NCBI GenBank assembly: GCA_964036275.1
Contig: OZ038438.1
Coordinates: 17,551,918-17,615,917, forward strand
Direction: 5' to 3'
Length of the DNA: 64,000 nucleotides
Source of the DNA: Litoditis marina
Lineage: Eukaryota; Nematoda; Chromadorea; Rhabditida; Rhabditidae
In this document: in pieces, positions 10,988-22,130 of the stretch
How positions within the stretch are numbered: position 1 is the first letter of the stretch
Layout of the letters: the number at the start of each line of letters is the position of its first letter
Translations under genes and position numbers: made by a program
The notes under the pieces: generated by a model
The model's database searches: none
Told to the model about the DNA's origin: nothing
Seen by the model: the letters and a program-made list of their open reading frames with translations, nothing else

Positions 10988-13900
10988 ATGTCGAAACTTG
11001 TGTTTTCGCTTTTATTCGTCGTTTTGGCCCTTCATACTGAAACGTAAGTACGGAGACTTTTGTTTCAAACCGTTGTTCGGTTTTGAATTAAACTGTCAGT
11101 TTATCAACTATTCAATTGATTCTTTTTCAATTTTTATGATATTTTCTGACCCCATTCAACATCATAAACAGTTTCGAAATGTGTTGATGGTGCCGAAGAG
11201 AAACACCCAGAATACGCGCTCAGTTTAACAAACGGTTCTGAAGACTAGGGCACATTGGTTTTCACGTTCTATTTGGTTGGCCATTTTCCAATCTGAGTGA
11301 GTACGACTGTCATCAACTAAGGCTGCGTTCACACTACGTGCACCCAGATGCAGCGGCCTCGCAACCTGGGGGCTCGCCTGCTAAAAACATGATTATCGAT
11401 TGAGCCGCCGCATCCAGGTGCGGCGGCTCGTGCACCCAGGTGCATTTAGGAGGTTCATACTTATTTTGCAGCGGCCGCTCACTTTTGCCGCCGGTTTGGG
11501 ATATTTTTGCATCCAACTCAAGAAGCCGCTGCCTTTGCTTGCAATCAAAGGCAGCGGCCACTTCCGTGCTTGCATTTTCTTTGTAACTTGAGTTTATTTG
11601 TTGTTCTGTTCCCATTGTGCATTTTTAATAAAGTTCTGTCAGGTGTTTGGAACAATATCATCAGTGAGCAGCAATTTTATAGTGGAAATACCGGTGTGCA
11701 ACCGTCAGAGCTATTATTTTTCATAAATTCACAATAAAATATCGCGCTCGCGCTGCACGCGACGCGACAGTTTTCTCAAAGTGGATGAAATCGTACCAAA
11801 TTTGGCGTGCGAGTGTGGTAGTTATTGATAACGTCAAATACAATTCATATTTCTGAGAGAACGCGCGCGCTATTGCGCGCTATAATGTTTGAATTTTGCT
11901 CAAGTTTGAGAAAATCGTAACGGCCTCCAAGTAGGTTCATACTTCTCGACAGCAAGAAGCAGCGGCTTTCAGCTTTCAGATCCGGATGCAGCGGCTTTTG
12001 ACTGAAATGCAGCCTTTGCTATTTTTGGCCGCTGCATCCAGATGCAGCGGCTCGAGTTGGAGGCGCGAAGTGTGAACGCAGCCTAACATCCAGTGGCCAT
12101 ATTTTGTAAGCCCAAGTAGCCATGTAAGTAAGAAATTCCGGGTAACTTACCCAAAACGGTATTTTGTAACTCAAGTAGTTGGCCGCTACTTGAGGCAACT
12201 TACACGGCCATATTTATCCGAGGGGAAGAGCTCGGGTAACTCTTACTTGGAGGATTTGGCTTTTGTTTATTTTGATTTTTCATTCATTTGAGCAACATTT
12301 TTGACATTTTTCCTGATTTACCGGAAGTGAATGAGCCAATGAGCGTTATCAAAGAAGAATTAAATCAATTTAGTGATTTTCAAATTTTGATGTCATGTAG
12401 TTATTAGTTTTTTTTGAATTCAGCTTTACTTCAACTTTTGAACACAGTGAGCTAGTTTGCAAACTTCAGAGAAAGAACATTATACTTCCCTCCCCCCCGG
12501 AGGACCGTTGAATGGATGAATTTCAAAGTAAAGTTCCATGAGTGGAATCTATTGTTGGCAATTGCCAGAGGTGTTATTTACGTAAGGACCCTCCTTTTTT
12601 TCGTAAATATTACATCATCCCCCCCCCCGTAAGTATTGAGGTCTGCTCTTCAACGTGCTCCATGAAAACATTACACTAGTTTCAGTTGTGAAGCAATCTG
12701 GTATGAACCAAACTGTCCTCCCACCGCGTCTCTTCCTTCGTCGGTTGAGGTTATTTTTTTTGAAATCACCATTTAATTAACATGTGTTGTACCACTCACG
12801 GAAGTCGGCATCAAAGATGAAGCATAAAACTTGTTCTTGTTTTCAATGAGCATGTTACGGTTTCGCTGAAAAAAATCATTTCATTTACCTTTTCAGGATA
12901 ACTCCACTGAGGTACAAGACGCTCTGATTGCTACAATTCTGAAGGAAAAATCTCTTAAAAGAAGTTTTGAAGAATATTCTCAGTTGGCCGGTGAACAGGT
13001 ATACACTCAAATCATCAGCCATATAGGTGGTTGACGAACCTTCCCCATGCAGTATGCATTGTGTAGATCAACCCACTCCGGCATGTAGCAAAGAAAATTC
13101 AAGAAATTAGTTTCGGTCTATTTTTCTTCAATAACGTGTGGCGTTCAGCAGTTCTGATTACGTTCATCACAATTCAATTTTATAATATTATATTGATCTA
13201 AACTCCAAAAAATACACGGAAAGTTTGTTTGAAAAATTAACTGATCTTACACTATGTTGATTCAGAGTATTAGTATCAACCGAAATAAATACAGACAAAG
13301 TCGGAACCCCACTATTTTCGTTTATCTCTTCTACTTAGACAACACATTACTGCCTAGACAAAGGGTAAATAATATATGTTTTCAAACAGAGGGATTCAAT
13401 CTACATATTGACAGGTTACCGCGTACCAGAAATATAAAATGTGGAGGTGTTCTGCACAACGCGAAGGTGTATTGGCTGTACTTCTTGCCATTGAGAGAAA
13501 CAACAAAGCTCAGCATATTGGTGTATGTTTTCATCAAATAGTTTTTCAGTGGTCGTAGTCTTGAAAACTTTTGATTCGGAAAACAGTGAACAAACGAGCC
13601 ACTACATTTTTCAAGGTTGTTGCAGAAGTCTAAGGTTTTCCAATAATATATTTTCCGAAACTATACTCCAGCCCAGAGAGAAGTAATCGTATACGGTTTA
13701 TAATGTAAAGTAAGCAGTCAATATTTTTTCTAGTTCTTCTGGATTCGTAACTTTATCCTGATCTAGATGTCTTTATTCAAAACCGATGATGTTGGAAGAC
13801 GAACTAGTAAGGCAATTTAATCAGAACTAATATATTATGAAACATGAGTGCTGAAGCAGATTTTTCTAAAAATTCCAAATTGTCCACTTGCCTGACCTAT

Positions 13901-14556
13901 CTCTATTTTAGGGAACCGATAGCGAGATGTCCTTTTGGGGTGAGCTTTTCAGTTTACGTGCATTTGTTGGTTCGAAACGCCAGTTGGATTTCGATTTATG
14001 TTGACAATTCTGATTTAATTTAATTTATTTCCCTCGTGCGGAAGCCAATACTACTCCATTGAAATTCCGAGCGAAGCTTGAGATTGTATCATGAAACCAC
14101 ACCATGAAGATTTTTGCTTTTCATCTCGCAAAACTCCAATATAAGAGCACGTTTTCATGATCCGTTTATATGATTCGTTTTGCCCTCATAATATAAGTCT
14201 TTGACAGAAGCGAGACTGAAGAAGATGCTGCTGGACTCTAGTTCGTATCCTGAAACAGACTGGTCCATACTGCAAGATCTGCCGAAGGTGCTTGCGGAAG
14301 AATTTGTGAAGAGCGCTACAAACTACGCGGTACGTTTAGTTATACCGCCTATACATACTTGACTAAACTCCATTTCATGTTATCGAGATTCGTCTTTGTC
14401 CACATTTATTGAGGTTAGAACAAGTTCGACACTAAGAAGACGTGATTTCAGAAAGATCCAGCCTTCGCCTTCTTCCAACTGATTGAAACAAAAGTCAGCG
14501 ATGTCTGGGATACAGTAATCGAACTCAGAGAAGCCAAAACGTCAATCAACTGCTGA
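10988..14556 (+). CDS. small putative secreted protein (156 aa), relative of upstream gene
   Basis: Six exons keep one open frame of 471 nt: 10988-11043, 12470-12527, 12897-12998, 13912-13939 (28-nt microexon), 14208-14329 and 14452-14556. The product starts with a signal peptide (MSKLVFSLLFVVLALHTET), continues through charged, probably helical segments (EVQDALIATILKEKSLKRSF, LPKVLAEEFVKSATNY) and ends SINC. Exon 1 ends in phase 2, as in the other cluster genes. Segment LPKVLAEEFVKSATNY resembles LPELVVDEFEAKVFNY of the upstream gene. Exon 2 was found only by phase and splice signals and is the weakest. Intron 1 holds a 763-bp inverted-repeat element. No clear AATAAA follows the stop. Function is unknown. 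Confidence 0.62.
11321..12083. mobile_element. PIF/Harbinger-like MITE with TAA target duplication
   Basis: The element starts GGCTGCGTTCACACT and ends with its exact complement, AGTGTGAACGCAGCC. It is flanked on both sides by TAA (11318-11320 and 12084-12086). A 3-base TWA duplication is typical of PIF/Harbinger elements. The interior has sub-palindromes built on GATGCAGCGGC but no transposase frame. It lies in intron 1 of the 10988 gene. Confidence 0.8.
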
Positions 14557-15548
14557 AAATTAGCTACGGAAAATCCTCTATTGACCGATTGTAGAAAAAT
14601 CAGACTTTTACTGAACTGTGTGTTGTGGTGTAATGTATGAGTCCTAATGAAAAACATTATTTAGAACTTTCTGTGACATTCCACTGCCAAAATGTGTTGT
14701 TTAACCAGAACATACCAAATATTCAAACTAATCCGGGAGTGAGAAAGAGTTTTGAAATAGGTCTGCATTTTCCTAAGTGAAATGCCGTAGTTCTTTCACC
14801 TTGAGTGGTGGCTATTTCCCTCATTAGGAGATTAAAAGTATGGAGAACAAAAGTAGTTGTGAAACAAGATAAAAAGTCATCAATTTCATTATCTCAGTCT
14901 GTCCCACTGCCAAAATGCGTCAGTTTTCCAACCATTTCACGTATGAATGGGGCCGTGAGTGGATTTTCCAGCAGTTCTGCGATCACTTCCGAATAGTCCT
15001 GAAGCAGCTGCTTCATGTATTGAATTGGGTGAAATACTACTGAGTATATCCCAAAATGAGATTGTGGAATTGTAGAACATTATTTTATTGTTAATTGTTC
15101 TATTCAGTACTATTATACAAGCAGTTGTTTACGCACGACCAACTGTGCTGACCAAATGAATCGCAAGTTGTTCGGAGCTATAACACTTTTCTACAACCAT
15201 AACAAACTTGTTTTGTAAAACGTTCGTTCTTTTCTACCGCATAGAGGCAACACAACAGCAACTACTCTGCATCTTTAAATGTGTGATGTTCGTGTTCTGT
15301 CAAGGCGCTACAGGAAATTGTCATGAAAAAGAAAGTCGTTGGTAGCCCCGCGCCTAATTTTTGTTGCGGCATTTATTGAGTGCCGATATACTCCTTTCAG
15401 AGTGCATTCGAATGTTATTCGAGCTCAATCTAATGTTAAAAACGAGTGCCTCGCTGTAAATTTGAATGACTTGAGATGGGAAATTGAATAAAATACTATA
15501 TTCTGCCACCACCATCAGTGTTGTTGCGTGAAGTGTGAACGTCGTCTC
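14557..15548. other. intergenic gap between convergent secreted-protein genes
   Basis: No coding exon is supported. Both flanking genes terminate into this gap. A minus-strand AATAAA (TTTATT at about 15372) may be the polyadenylation signal of the gene ending at 15549. Confidence 0.4.
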
Positions 15549-18500
15549 TTATAATTGTTGTGAACTAGCCTTGATTCGTTCAGCCAGCATCTCTTCGAAC
15601 TGCATGCCAAATGCCGTATCAAACACGGGATTGACCAGAGTAAATCGGTTCATCTCCTCCAACGTTTTCGACTCGCCGTCCTCTACCCATTCCTTCAGTC
15701 TTTGCAGCGAATATTCTGTGAACACAAAATGAAATATTTCCCACAAACACGACCCATGAGTATATAGCAACAGTTTAAAAACAGTGAACCTCAGCGTTTA
15801 ACCGACCACAGTTCACGTCGGAATAGGGACTGTACCTACCGGCACGTTCACTGTTTTGCATATGTTGACTGAGAATGGACGGATCCTGAAACGACATTGT
15901 TTCGGCTGCGAAGCTGTCAATACTTTCCAACTTTTTTTTTCCGAAACGAAAAAATACTCGAAAAAGTAGGTGTTCACCCTACAACAACAAGCAAGATGGT
16001 TGGTTTATGGTTTTCGAAAGAGTAATTGGTACGAGAAGAATGTCATAGAACCTGAGGAAACCCCTGCAAAAACTCACCTCACACAGTTGGTCCACATAGT
16101 TTTTGCAAGCCAGTTCCGGATCGAAAACCGTACGATGTTTGTGAGCCTGAAATGACGACGCCCTGAGTGTGTTGCTCCAATGTTGGGAATCGGGCGCAGC
16201 GCGGAGCGCTGCGCAGATTAGTTTTTGTTCAGAGGTCTGCAGACATTCCAAAACAGTTTATTACATTTTTCTTCAAAGTACGTCGACCATTTTATTAGAT
16301 ATTTGCATGAATCACTGAAAGAGCAACACGTCTACAAGACATTGAGTTCACGTTCTAAGTGAAGTTTGTTGAGAGGAGTTAGAGAGCCCAACGTCTCGCA
16401 AAAATGGCTTCCGTGCGGCGGCGGCGGCGGCGGCGACAAAAGTGTCCGCCTCCTCAAATCTCGGCTTAGTTTCGCTCAAAATTAACTTATTCCAAAAATT
16501 CTTACATTGCTGAAAAGATATAAAAAAGTTGAGGTATACGTATTTTTCAAGTATGTCTGCAATTTGAATATTACGTGTGAGAGGGCCAAAAATGGTCTCG
16601 CAAAATCATGGATAGACCGGTTTCGTGAAAATAAAAATGAAAGAAGAGTTTGACGTGTAGGAAGACGTTTTCCAATGAAGAACTCATGACAGGCGGGTAT
16701 AGCTTGGTTTTCACTCCTATTCACATGTCTGAATGGCGGATTGGATAAAAGCTCTAATCACGCACGGCGAACGAAGGTTCGATTCCTGCCTGGAGCACAA
16801 AAGTTGCTCTCACTTGAACGAGGTTACAACTACGCCAATCGTTCTAAACTACGGCGCCGTTAAAAACCCCAATAGAACCTCATAACATTCCTTGTTTAGC
16901 TTATTGTTCAAAAATATAATTTTTTCAAAAATGACCGTTACTTCGTAACGATAGAAAAAGACTGCGCGACTGTATCGAGTTTATTGTACTTTGTGAACTG
17001 ATGCCTTTTTCAGGCTCTGAAATCGGCGAATTTGCCGAAACGTCGCCACAATAAATATTCCATCATACTACCTCGTGTACGGATTCTACTAGAAAAACCA
17101 TAATTATGTACCATCTGTGTTTTGTGAGTAGAAGATTATATAATTAGGGGCGAACGCGTTGATTGATAAATTCAAGAAAATAGATAGCTGAACCAACCTC
17201 TTTGAGGAGAAGACGATTGGACATGCAACGCAACTGCATGTTCTGTGTGTTGAAGTTCGTAAGCTTAAGATGTTTGAAAATGTTGTAGACGTTTGAGTTT
17301 AGATCGGAAGCAGTTTGGTGGTATCTTTCCCAGACATTCAGTATGTGGCCTGTCGCAAACTGAGCTAAATCCTAAACAACAACCACTAAAAAGGCTATTT
17401 GAACTGGGCTCCTGCTCAAGCATTCATTCAATCGCCTTGTTTGATTAGTTGGCACAACGATCACTGGTATTTCTGAATATCTTTCTCAGTTCAATAAATA
17501 TGCCCTCATCTTTGAATGGGATTTACATGAATGCGTGGAAAAGGGTAACTCCTTTGTGTTGCTCATTTACGGCAGTTACTCGATTTCGATATCATCTCTA
17601 CTGCTTTACGTTCAGCAGAACTGTAGAAAACTTTAAAAAACCTGAGAATCAACAAAAGAGGCCATTGAAATGATTGATGTAGACAGTTTAGCAGGAGGGA
17701 AGGTCATGATGTTTCCGAAAGCAGATTGGAACATGGACTCGTGTAGAGACAAAGTTGTATTGTCCATTTCATCCACGGCTTTTTGGAATTTCCGAAAAGC
17801 ATTCTGTAAATTCGAAATTTTCATTTTGTTACTGCAGTAATTTAGCTATATCAGTACTTACTCGAATTTGGTCTAATAACGCTCAGACTCCCTACGATTA
17901 CACCTGAATAGTAAGGCATTACAAGATGGTTGCATTTTATCTCAGGTATCATGAGATTCGGAATGAACATTGTCTGACTGTGTTGTTCGAGCCACATTCT
18001 CATGCAAGCCACCCGGCTGATACGTACACTTTTGCCAGAAATGGGTGGTTTTGAACTACATTCACTTCACGAAACAGTGTGGTCATCTCTACCTCTTATG
18101 AGTTGGGTCTACGCTGAATTTCACGGCCAATTCCACAAGGAGCCCGGTATTTCGTTAACCATCTCAGTTAGGCCAATTACACAAGCAACCAGGTTGCATG
18201 CAACCAAAATGCAACCGGGTTGCATGTGTAAAGACAGTTCGGTTGCTTTCCAAATGCAACCAAAAGCAACCAAATTGCATTAAAAACATGCAACCTGGTT
18301 GCATGTGTAAACCGCCTCTCAGTTAACCAGTAACCGTTAACCGGGTTAACCCGTTTTTTTTCAAAGTATTTTGGGGAAAATTTTGGGTTACTTAGTGGTT
18401 AACAAAAAAGTTAACACGGTTAACGGTTAATGGGAGGGTTAAAGTAGAACGATAATGTGGACCAATCTCGTGTCAACGGTCCTTTAAACTGCAATTGGAA

Positions 18501-18912
18501 AAAGTATTACAGTTTAAAGGACTGAACGGTTGCTATTGGACCACATAATCGTCCTTCTTTAACGAAATACCGGGTTAATAAAGCATTCAAAACTCGCCTC
18601 GAAAAAGCCTTCTTCGTTGATGTTTTTCATCACTCCGTATTTGGTCAACGTGACATAACCAACTCGTACACTCGGAAAGCTGGAATAAAAATTTTACCGT
18701 CGGATTGAATGTGATGCATTTCTTTTTCCGCCAAATAAATTCATTGAACTAGAAAATACGCAACTGTAGCGCACTTATTTTTCATTTTTCAGTTCACAGC
18801 GTCTGACGAAGTGTCATGGAATGAACGAGACTTAGAATTAGGACTATGCCAAAACAACAACAAACCTTATTGCTTCCACACACGCAACCCACAGCAATAA
18901 AACGTAGAGCAT
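15549..18912 (-). CDS. putative secreted protein (248 aa), paralog of the leftmost gene
   Basis: Seven minus-strand exons give an uninterrupted 747-nt frame: 18866-18912, 18598-18679, 17642-17803, 17198-17371, 16078-16146, 15840-15885 and 15549-15715. The protein has a signal peptide (MLYVLLLWVACVEA), then an exon ending YGVMKNINEEGFFE that resembles the leftmost gene of the window. Long amphipathic helical segments follow, including QKAVDEMDNTTLSLHESMF, FATGHILNVWERYHQTASD and AEYSLQRLKEWVEDGES. It ends ASSQQL. Exon 1 is 47 nt and ends in phase 2, exactly like exon 1 at 4704. The intron after exon 2 appears to use a GC donor (GAG|GCGAGT). A further small exon within 17804-18597 cannot be excluded. 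Introns contain several MITEs. No known family was recognised. Confidence 0.68.
16417..16436. repeat. (CGG)n simple repeat
   Basis: Roughly six or seven consecutive CGG triplets in the intron between exons 16078-16146 and 17198-17371. Confidence 0.85.
16725..16805 (+). repeat. tRNA-like fragment, possible SINE
   Basis: A D-arm-like GGCGGATTGGATAAAAGC is followed about 35 bases later by a B-box match, GGTTCGATTCC. The flanks do not pair into a clean acceptor stem, so I read this as tRNA-derived repeat rather than a functional tRNA. Confidence 0.4.
18171..18316. mobile_element. hAT-like MITE with 8-9 bp target duplication
   Basis: The ends pair (TTACACAAGCAACCAGGTTGC against the complement of GCAACCTGGTTGCATGTGTAA). 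TCTCAGTTA occurs immediately on both sides (18162-18170 and 18317-18325), which fits the 8-bp duplications made by hAT transposases. It is inserted beside another palindromic repeat rich in GTTAACC. Confidence 0.7.
18438..18563. mobile_element. TTAA-flanked MITE, related to 32917-33035
   Basis: Inverted ends start TTAAAGTAGAACGATAATG and mirror CATAATCGTCCTTCTTTAA. The core contains paired AAACTGCAATTG and CAGTTTAAAGGAC. A diverged copy lies at 32917-33035. Confidence 0.7.
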
Positions 18913-18939
18913 TGTTGTATGGCAGGCCTGAATTCTGCC

Positions 18940-18946
18940 TTTTATA
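18940..18946 (-). promoter_or_regulatory. TATA box of the 15549-18912 gene
   Basis: TATAAAA on the minus strand lies 27 bases before the ATG at 18910-18912, consistent with an extremely short leader. Confidence 0.6.
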
Positions 18947-19375
18947 ATGATATCTATGTTTTGCTACTCATGATGTCTAATTTATACATGATTCACCGAC
19001 ATAATCATTATGGCTCACAATGAAACTAAAATAAAGACAAAACCGTGATAACTCAGAAAGATTGGTATATTTCTTTCCTACAATAGCAAATATAAGATCA
19101 CAGTCATTTTAAAACTCGCAATAATTTGCCAAATAAACCTGAAATTGCACTTTCACAAATCCCTTTCTATAATTCGCCTGCTTGGTATGTATGTTTGAAA
19201 CCAAAATCTTGCCCTTTTAGCCGAAAAAAAAGAAGCAAATGAAGCAAATGCACTTTTTGTTGAAAACTGAGAAAAGCCGTGAGCGAACGTGAGCTGTATG
19301 CTTTTCATTTCTCATTGGCAGTAGTGTGGGAAGGGTGGATCATATTTTTTTTAGAGAAAACCCTAGCGTATAGTA
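18947..19375. other. gap before the satellite
   Basis: A+T-rich sequence without a supported exon, RNA gene or repeat. Confidence 0.4.
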
Positions 19376-22130
19376 GATAGAACCTTTGCCTCAATGTTAA
19401 GAGAAACTCCTGCGTCCTAAGTTAGGGGAACTTCCACGCCATAAGTTCTCGGGAACTCCCCGAACAATATTCGGGAGAAGTCCCGCGCCCTATGTTAAGG
19501 GGAACTTCCGCACCCTATGATAAAGGAAACTCCCGCGCCCTATAGTAAAGGAAACTCCCGCGCCCTATTTCAGCGAAACGCGCTCTATGTTAGGGGAAAC
19601 TCCCGCGCTCTATGTTAAGGGAAACTCCCGCGCCATAAGTTAAGGGGGACTCATGAGTTAGGGGAACTCCCGCGCCCTATATTAGAAAGAACTTTTGCGC
19701 TCTATGTTAGGGGAAACTCCCGCGCTCTATGTTAAGGGAAACTCCCGCGCCATAAGTTAAGGGGGACTCATGAGTTAGGGGAACTCCCGCGCCCTATATT
19801 AGAAAGAACTTTTGCGCTCTATGTTAGGGGAAACTCCCGCGCTCTATGTTAAGGGAAACTCCCGCGCCATAAGTTAAGGGGGACTCATGAGTTAGGGGAA
19901 CTCCCGCGCCCTATATTAGAAAGAACTTTTGCGCTCTATGTTAGGGGAAACTCCCGCGCTCTATGTTAAGGGAAACTCCCGCGCCATAAGTTAAGGGGGA
20001 CTCATGAGTTAGGGGAACTCCCGCGCCCTATATTAGAAAGAACTTTTGCGCTCTATGTTAGGGGAAACTCCCGCGCTCTATGTTAAGGGAAACTCCCGCG
20101 CCATAAGTTAAGGGGGACTCATGAGTTAGGGGAACTCCCGCGCCCTATATTAGAAAGAACTTTTGCGCTCTATGTTAGGGGAAACTCCCGCGCTCTATGT
20201 TAAGGGAAACTCCCGCGCCATAAGTTAAGGGGGACTCATGAGTTAGGGGAACTCCCGCGCCCTATATTAGAAAGAACTTTTGCGCTCTATGTTAAGGGGA
20301 ACTCCCGCGCTCTATGTTAAGGGAAACTCCCGCGCCATAAGTTAAGGGGGACTCATGAGTTAGGGGAACTCCCGCGCCCTATATTAGAAAGAACTTTTGC
20401 GCTCTATGTTAAGGGGAACTCCCGCGCTCTATGTTAAGGGAAACTCCCGCGCCATAAGTTAAGGGGGACTCATGAGTTAGGGGAACTCCCGCGCCCTATA
20501 TTAGAAAGAACTTTTGCGCTCTATGTTAGGGGAAACTCCCGCGCTCTATGTTAAGGGAAACTCCCGCGCCATAAGTTAAGGGGGACTCATGAGTTAGGGG
20601 AACTCCCGCGCCCTATATTAGAAAGAACTTTTGCGCTCTATGTTAAGGGGAACTCCCGCGCTCTATGTTAAGGGAAACTCCCGCGCCATAAGTTAAGGGG
20701 GACTCATGAGTTAGGGGAACTCCCGCGCCCTATATTAGAAAGAACTTTTGCGCTCTATGTTAGGGGAAACTCCCGCGCTCTATGTTAAGGGAAACTCCCG
20801 CGCCATAAGTTAAGGGGGACTCATGAGTTAGGGGAACTCCCGCGCCCTATATTAGAAAGAACTTTTGCGCTCTATGTTAAGGGGAACTCCCGCGCTCTAT
20901 GTTAAGGGAAACTCCCGCGCCATAAGTTAAGGGGGACTCATGAGTTAGGGGAACTCCCGCGCCCTATATTAGAAAGAACTTTTGCGCTCTATGTTAAGGG
21001 GAACTCCCGCGCTCTATGTTAAGGGAAACTCCCGCGCCATAAGTTAAGGGGGACTCATGAGTTAGGGGAACTCCCGCGCCCTATATTAGAAAGAACTTTT
21101 GCGCTCTATGTTAGGGGAAACTCCCGCGCTCTATGTTAAGGGAAACTCCCGCGCCATAAGTTAAGGGGGACTCATGAGTTAGGGGAACTCCCGCGCCCTA
21201 TATTAGAAAGAACTTTTGCGCTCTATGTTAAGGGGAACTCCCGCGCTCTATGTTAAGGGAAACTCCCGCGCCATAAGTTAAGGGGGACTCATGAGTTAGG
21301 GGAACTCCCGCGCCCTATATTAGAAAGAACTTTTGCGCTCTATGTTAGGGGAAACTCCCGCGCTCTATGTTAAGGGAAACTCCCGCGCCATAAGTTAAGG
21401 GGGACTCATGAGTTAGGGGAACTCCCGCGCCCTATATTAGAAAGAACTTTTGCGCTCTATGTTAAGGGGAACTCCCGCGCTCTATGTTAAGGGAAACTCC
21501 CGCGCCATAAGTTAAGGGGGACTCATGAGTTAGGGGAACTCCCGCGCCCTATATTAGAAAGAACTTTTGCGCTCTATGTTAAGGGGAACTCCCGCGCTCT
21601 ATGTTAAGGGAAACTCCCGCGCCATAAGTTAAGGGGGACTCATGAGTTAGGGGAACTCCCGCGCCCTATATTAGAAAGAACTTTTGCGCTCTATGTTAGG
21701 GGAAACTCCCGCGCTCTATGTTAAGGGAAACTCCCGCGCCATAAGTTAAGGGGGACTCATGAGTTAGGGGAACTCCCGCGCCCTATATTAGAAAGAACTT
21801 TTGCGCTCTATGTTAGGGGAAACTCCCGCGCTCTATGTTAAGGGAAACTCCCGCGCCATAAGTTAAGGGGGACTCATGAGTTAGGGGAACTCCCGCGCCC
21901 TATATTAGAAAGAACTTTTGCGCTCTATGTTAAGGGGAACTCCCGCGCTCTATGTTAAGGGAAACTCCCGCGCCATAAGTTAAGGGGGACTCATGAGTTA
22001 GGGGAACTCCCGCGCCCTATATTAGAAAGAACTTTTGCGCTCTATGTTAATGGAAACTCCCGCGCTCTGTGTTAAGGGAAACTCCCGAGCCCTAAGTCAG
22101 GGGGGACTTCCGCGCCCTATGGTAAAGGTA
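19376..22130. repeat. satellite: 117-bp higher-order tandem repeat of about 25-bp monomers
   Basis: The core holds 21 occurrences of TCATGAGTTAGGGG, from 19651 to 21991, at exactly 117-bp spacing. Each 117-bp unit is made of five related monomers (25, 25, 22, 21 and 24 bp) built on CTATGTTAGGGGAAACTCCCG. The first about 270 bp and the last about 100 bp are irregular monomers. One variable position divides units into type A (TTAGGGGAAACTCC) and type B (TTAAGGGGAACTCC). There is no coding content. Confidence 0.95.
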
